DNA from: Coprothermobacterota bacterium | GTDB lineage: Bacteria; Caldisericota; JANLFM01 | NCBI GenBank assembly: GCA_026389415.1 | Contig: JAPLHX010000112.1 | Span: forward strand, 1 to 5,829 | Reading direction: 5' to 3' | Length of the DNA: 5,829 bases | Shown: piece after piece, positions 5,193 through 5,829 of the stretch | How positions within the stretch are numbered: the first letter of the stretch is position 1 | How the letters are laid out: every line of letters starts with the position of its first letter | Position numbers and translations under genes: made by a program | Notes under the pieces: generated by a model | Databases searched by the model: none | The model's input: the letters and a program-made list of their open reading frames with translations, nothing else | What the model was told of the DNA's origin: nothing

Positions 5193-5673
5193 TCAGTTCA
5201 CCCACAGGCAGAGGATGGAAGCGGTGGCAGTCACCTCTTGCCCCTCCGCCTCTGCCACCAAGCGGAAGGCCCGTAACCCACCCGCCGCAACCAGTTCGAT
5301 CGAGGCGGCTTGGCCGGCCTCCAGTGTCCCATCGGCGATCACCTCACCCTTGCTTGCCTTGCCCAGTATTACAAAGGGATGGCGTCTCTGTCTATCCCCT
5401 CGCTCCCCCTGGTTTTTTCCGCGCGCATTCCTTTCAGGCGATGACAGGGAGGTGAACCGGTCCGGAAGAGCGTAGGCTATCTCGTAACAGGATACCGCCC
5501 GCCGATAGGCGGCAGTATGAACTGCGCCAAGCTCGGCAGATGGAGAAGTGTGGAGCAGGGCCACCATCAGGAGTTGCCGGCGCGGGGGGGGGCTTGGGCG
5601 CCGAGCGGTACAACAGCCAGTTTGAATACGCAATGGTGAGCTGACACCGAGCCTTTAATCGGGCATCATCCAT
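5193..5673 (-). pseudogene. Unrecognised protein gene, frame broken at a C9 tract
   Basis: Two overlapping minus-strand frames look like halves of one gene. The first starts at ATG 5673 (MDDARLKARCQLTIAYSNW, then LLYRSAPK). The second carries LLMVALLHTSPSAELGAV, YRRAVSCYEIAYALPDRF and a C-terminal 60 residues of alternating hydrophobic pattern (FVILGKASKGEVIADGT ... TATASILCLWVN), ending at TGA 5193. They meet at a run of nine C (plus-strand G, 5584-5592). Removing one C joins them into a 159-residue protein: an apparently helical N-terminal half, a charged linker (ERNARGKNQGERGDRQRR) and a beta-rich C-terminal domain. The C-terminal codons have mostly G/C third bases, which supports coding. 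I recognise no family and no signal peptide. No good ribosome binding site precedes 5673; an intact frame alone would run from ATG 5633. It lies about 106 bp upstream of the SGNH hydrolase on the same strand. A slipped homopolymer, sequencing error or phase-variable switch are all possible. Confidence 0.5.
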
Positions 5674-5714
5674 GCCGACGCTCAGTTCACCGAACCAGAA
5701 CGAGGGAAAATAGT

Positions 5715-5732
5715 ATGATGTCAGTGAAATGA
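5715..5732 (+). other. Five-codon leader ORF overlapping the M55 start (ATGA)
   Basis: ATG-ATG-TCA-GTG-AAA-TGA at 5715-5732 reads MMSVK. Its stop overlaps the start codon of the next gene as ATGA (5729-5732). GAGGG (5702-5706) lies eight bases before its ATG, whereas the downstream gene has no ribosome binding site of its own. This is the layout of translational coupling by a mini-ORF. It may also be chance, or the sign that the start of the downstream gene is not at 5729. Confidence 0.35.
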
Positions 5733-5829
5733 ACCCACACCGCGCCGGCGAAGCCGTGATTCAGCAGCTCTACATTTTGTGCGACTTGGAAGGCGCTTCC
5801 CAGATCTCGCCCGAAAGCAAAACAGCCAT
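5729..5829 (+). CDS. M55 family D-aminopeptidase (DppA-like), N-terminal fragment cut by the window edge
   Basis: Only the first 33 codons are present: MNPHRAGEAVIQQLYILCDL then EGASQISPESKTA, open to the last base. The pattern (L/I)Y(I)xxDxEG near the N-terminus is the signature of M55 zinc D-aminopeptidases such as Bacillus subtilis DppA, where the Asp and Glu of DxEG bind zinc; here these are Asp19 and Glu21. Members release N-terminal D-amino acids from peptides, for example those derived from the cell wall, often beside dipeptide transporters. The start is uncertain: ATG 5729 adds about ten residues to the usual N-terminus, and GTG at 5756 is an in-frame alternative closer to the family start. 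Neither has a clear ribosome binding site. It diverges from the minus-strand gene that starts at 5673. The assignment rests on one short motif. Confidence 0.7.
   Translation, partial: MNPHRAGEAVIQQLYILCDLEGASQISPESKTA

Overview
The window (about 58% G+C by eye) looks like a bacterial chromosome fragment. The most likely source is a high-GC Bacillota lineage or a relative such as Chloroflexota. The hints are a secreted protein with copper-amine-oxidase-N-type repeats, a PaiA/BltD-type acetyltransferase, an M55 D-aminopeptidase start and strong AGGAG-type ribosome binding sites. This taxonomic guess rests on family distribution only.

Layout. Positions 1-520 hold no gene. They are a dense cluster of interspersed palindromic repeats with two interleaved families, and the cluster runs off the left edge. 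Positions 521-827 are intergenic, with two short palindromes and a very good sigma-70-type promoter (TTGACG, 17 bp, CATAAT) for the next gene. Positions 828-1904 encode two complete GNAT acetyltransferases in one reading frame: a RimJ/RimL type, then a polyamine (PaiA/BltD) type that keeps its own Shine-Dalgarno and ATG. Positions 2120-3149 encode a zinc alcohol dehydrogenase of the YahK/cinnamyl-alcohol-dehydrogenase class whose frame is broken after about 25 codons. Positions 3223-3678 encode a small four-helix membrane protein. Positions 3679-3916 are a convergent intergenic region rich in hairpins, with a 14-bp tandem duplication.

On the minus strand, positions 5086-3917 encode an exported SGNH/GDSL-type hydrolase with an N-terminal pair of copper-amine-oxidase-N repeats. 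Upstream of it, positions 5673-5193 carry an unrecognised gene whose two halves lie in different frames joined at a nine-base C tract. At the right edge a plus-strand gene begins at 5729 with the N-terminal metal-binding motif of M55 D-aminopeptidases.

The genes do not form an obvious pathway. The plus-strand genes 828-3678 look like accessory or detoxification functions (acetyl transfer, aldehyde/alcohol redox). The minus-strand hydrolase and the M55 start suggest cell-envelope or peptide metabolism. The most notable points are the double-GNAT ORF with an embedded translation start, two apparent frameshifts (one at a homopolymer that could be phase-variable), the palindrome over the GNAT promoter and the repeat cluster. 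I found no convincing new multi-gene defence or mobile system.
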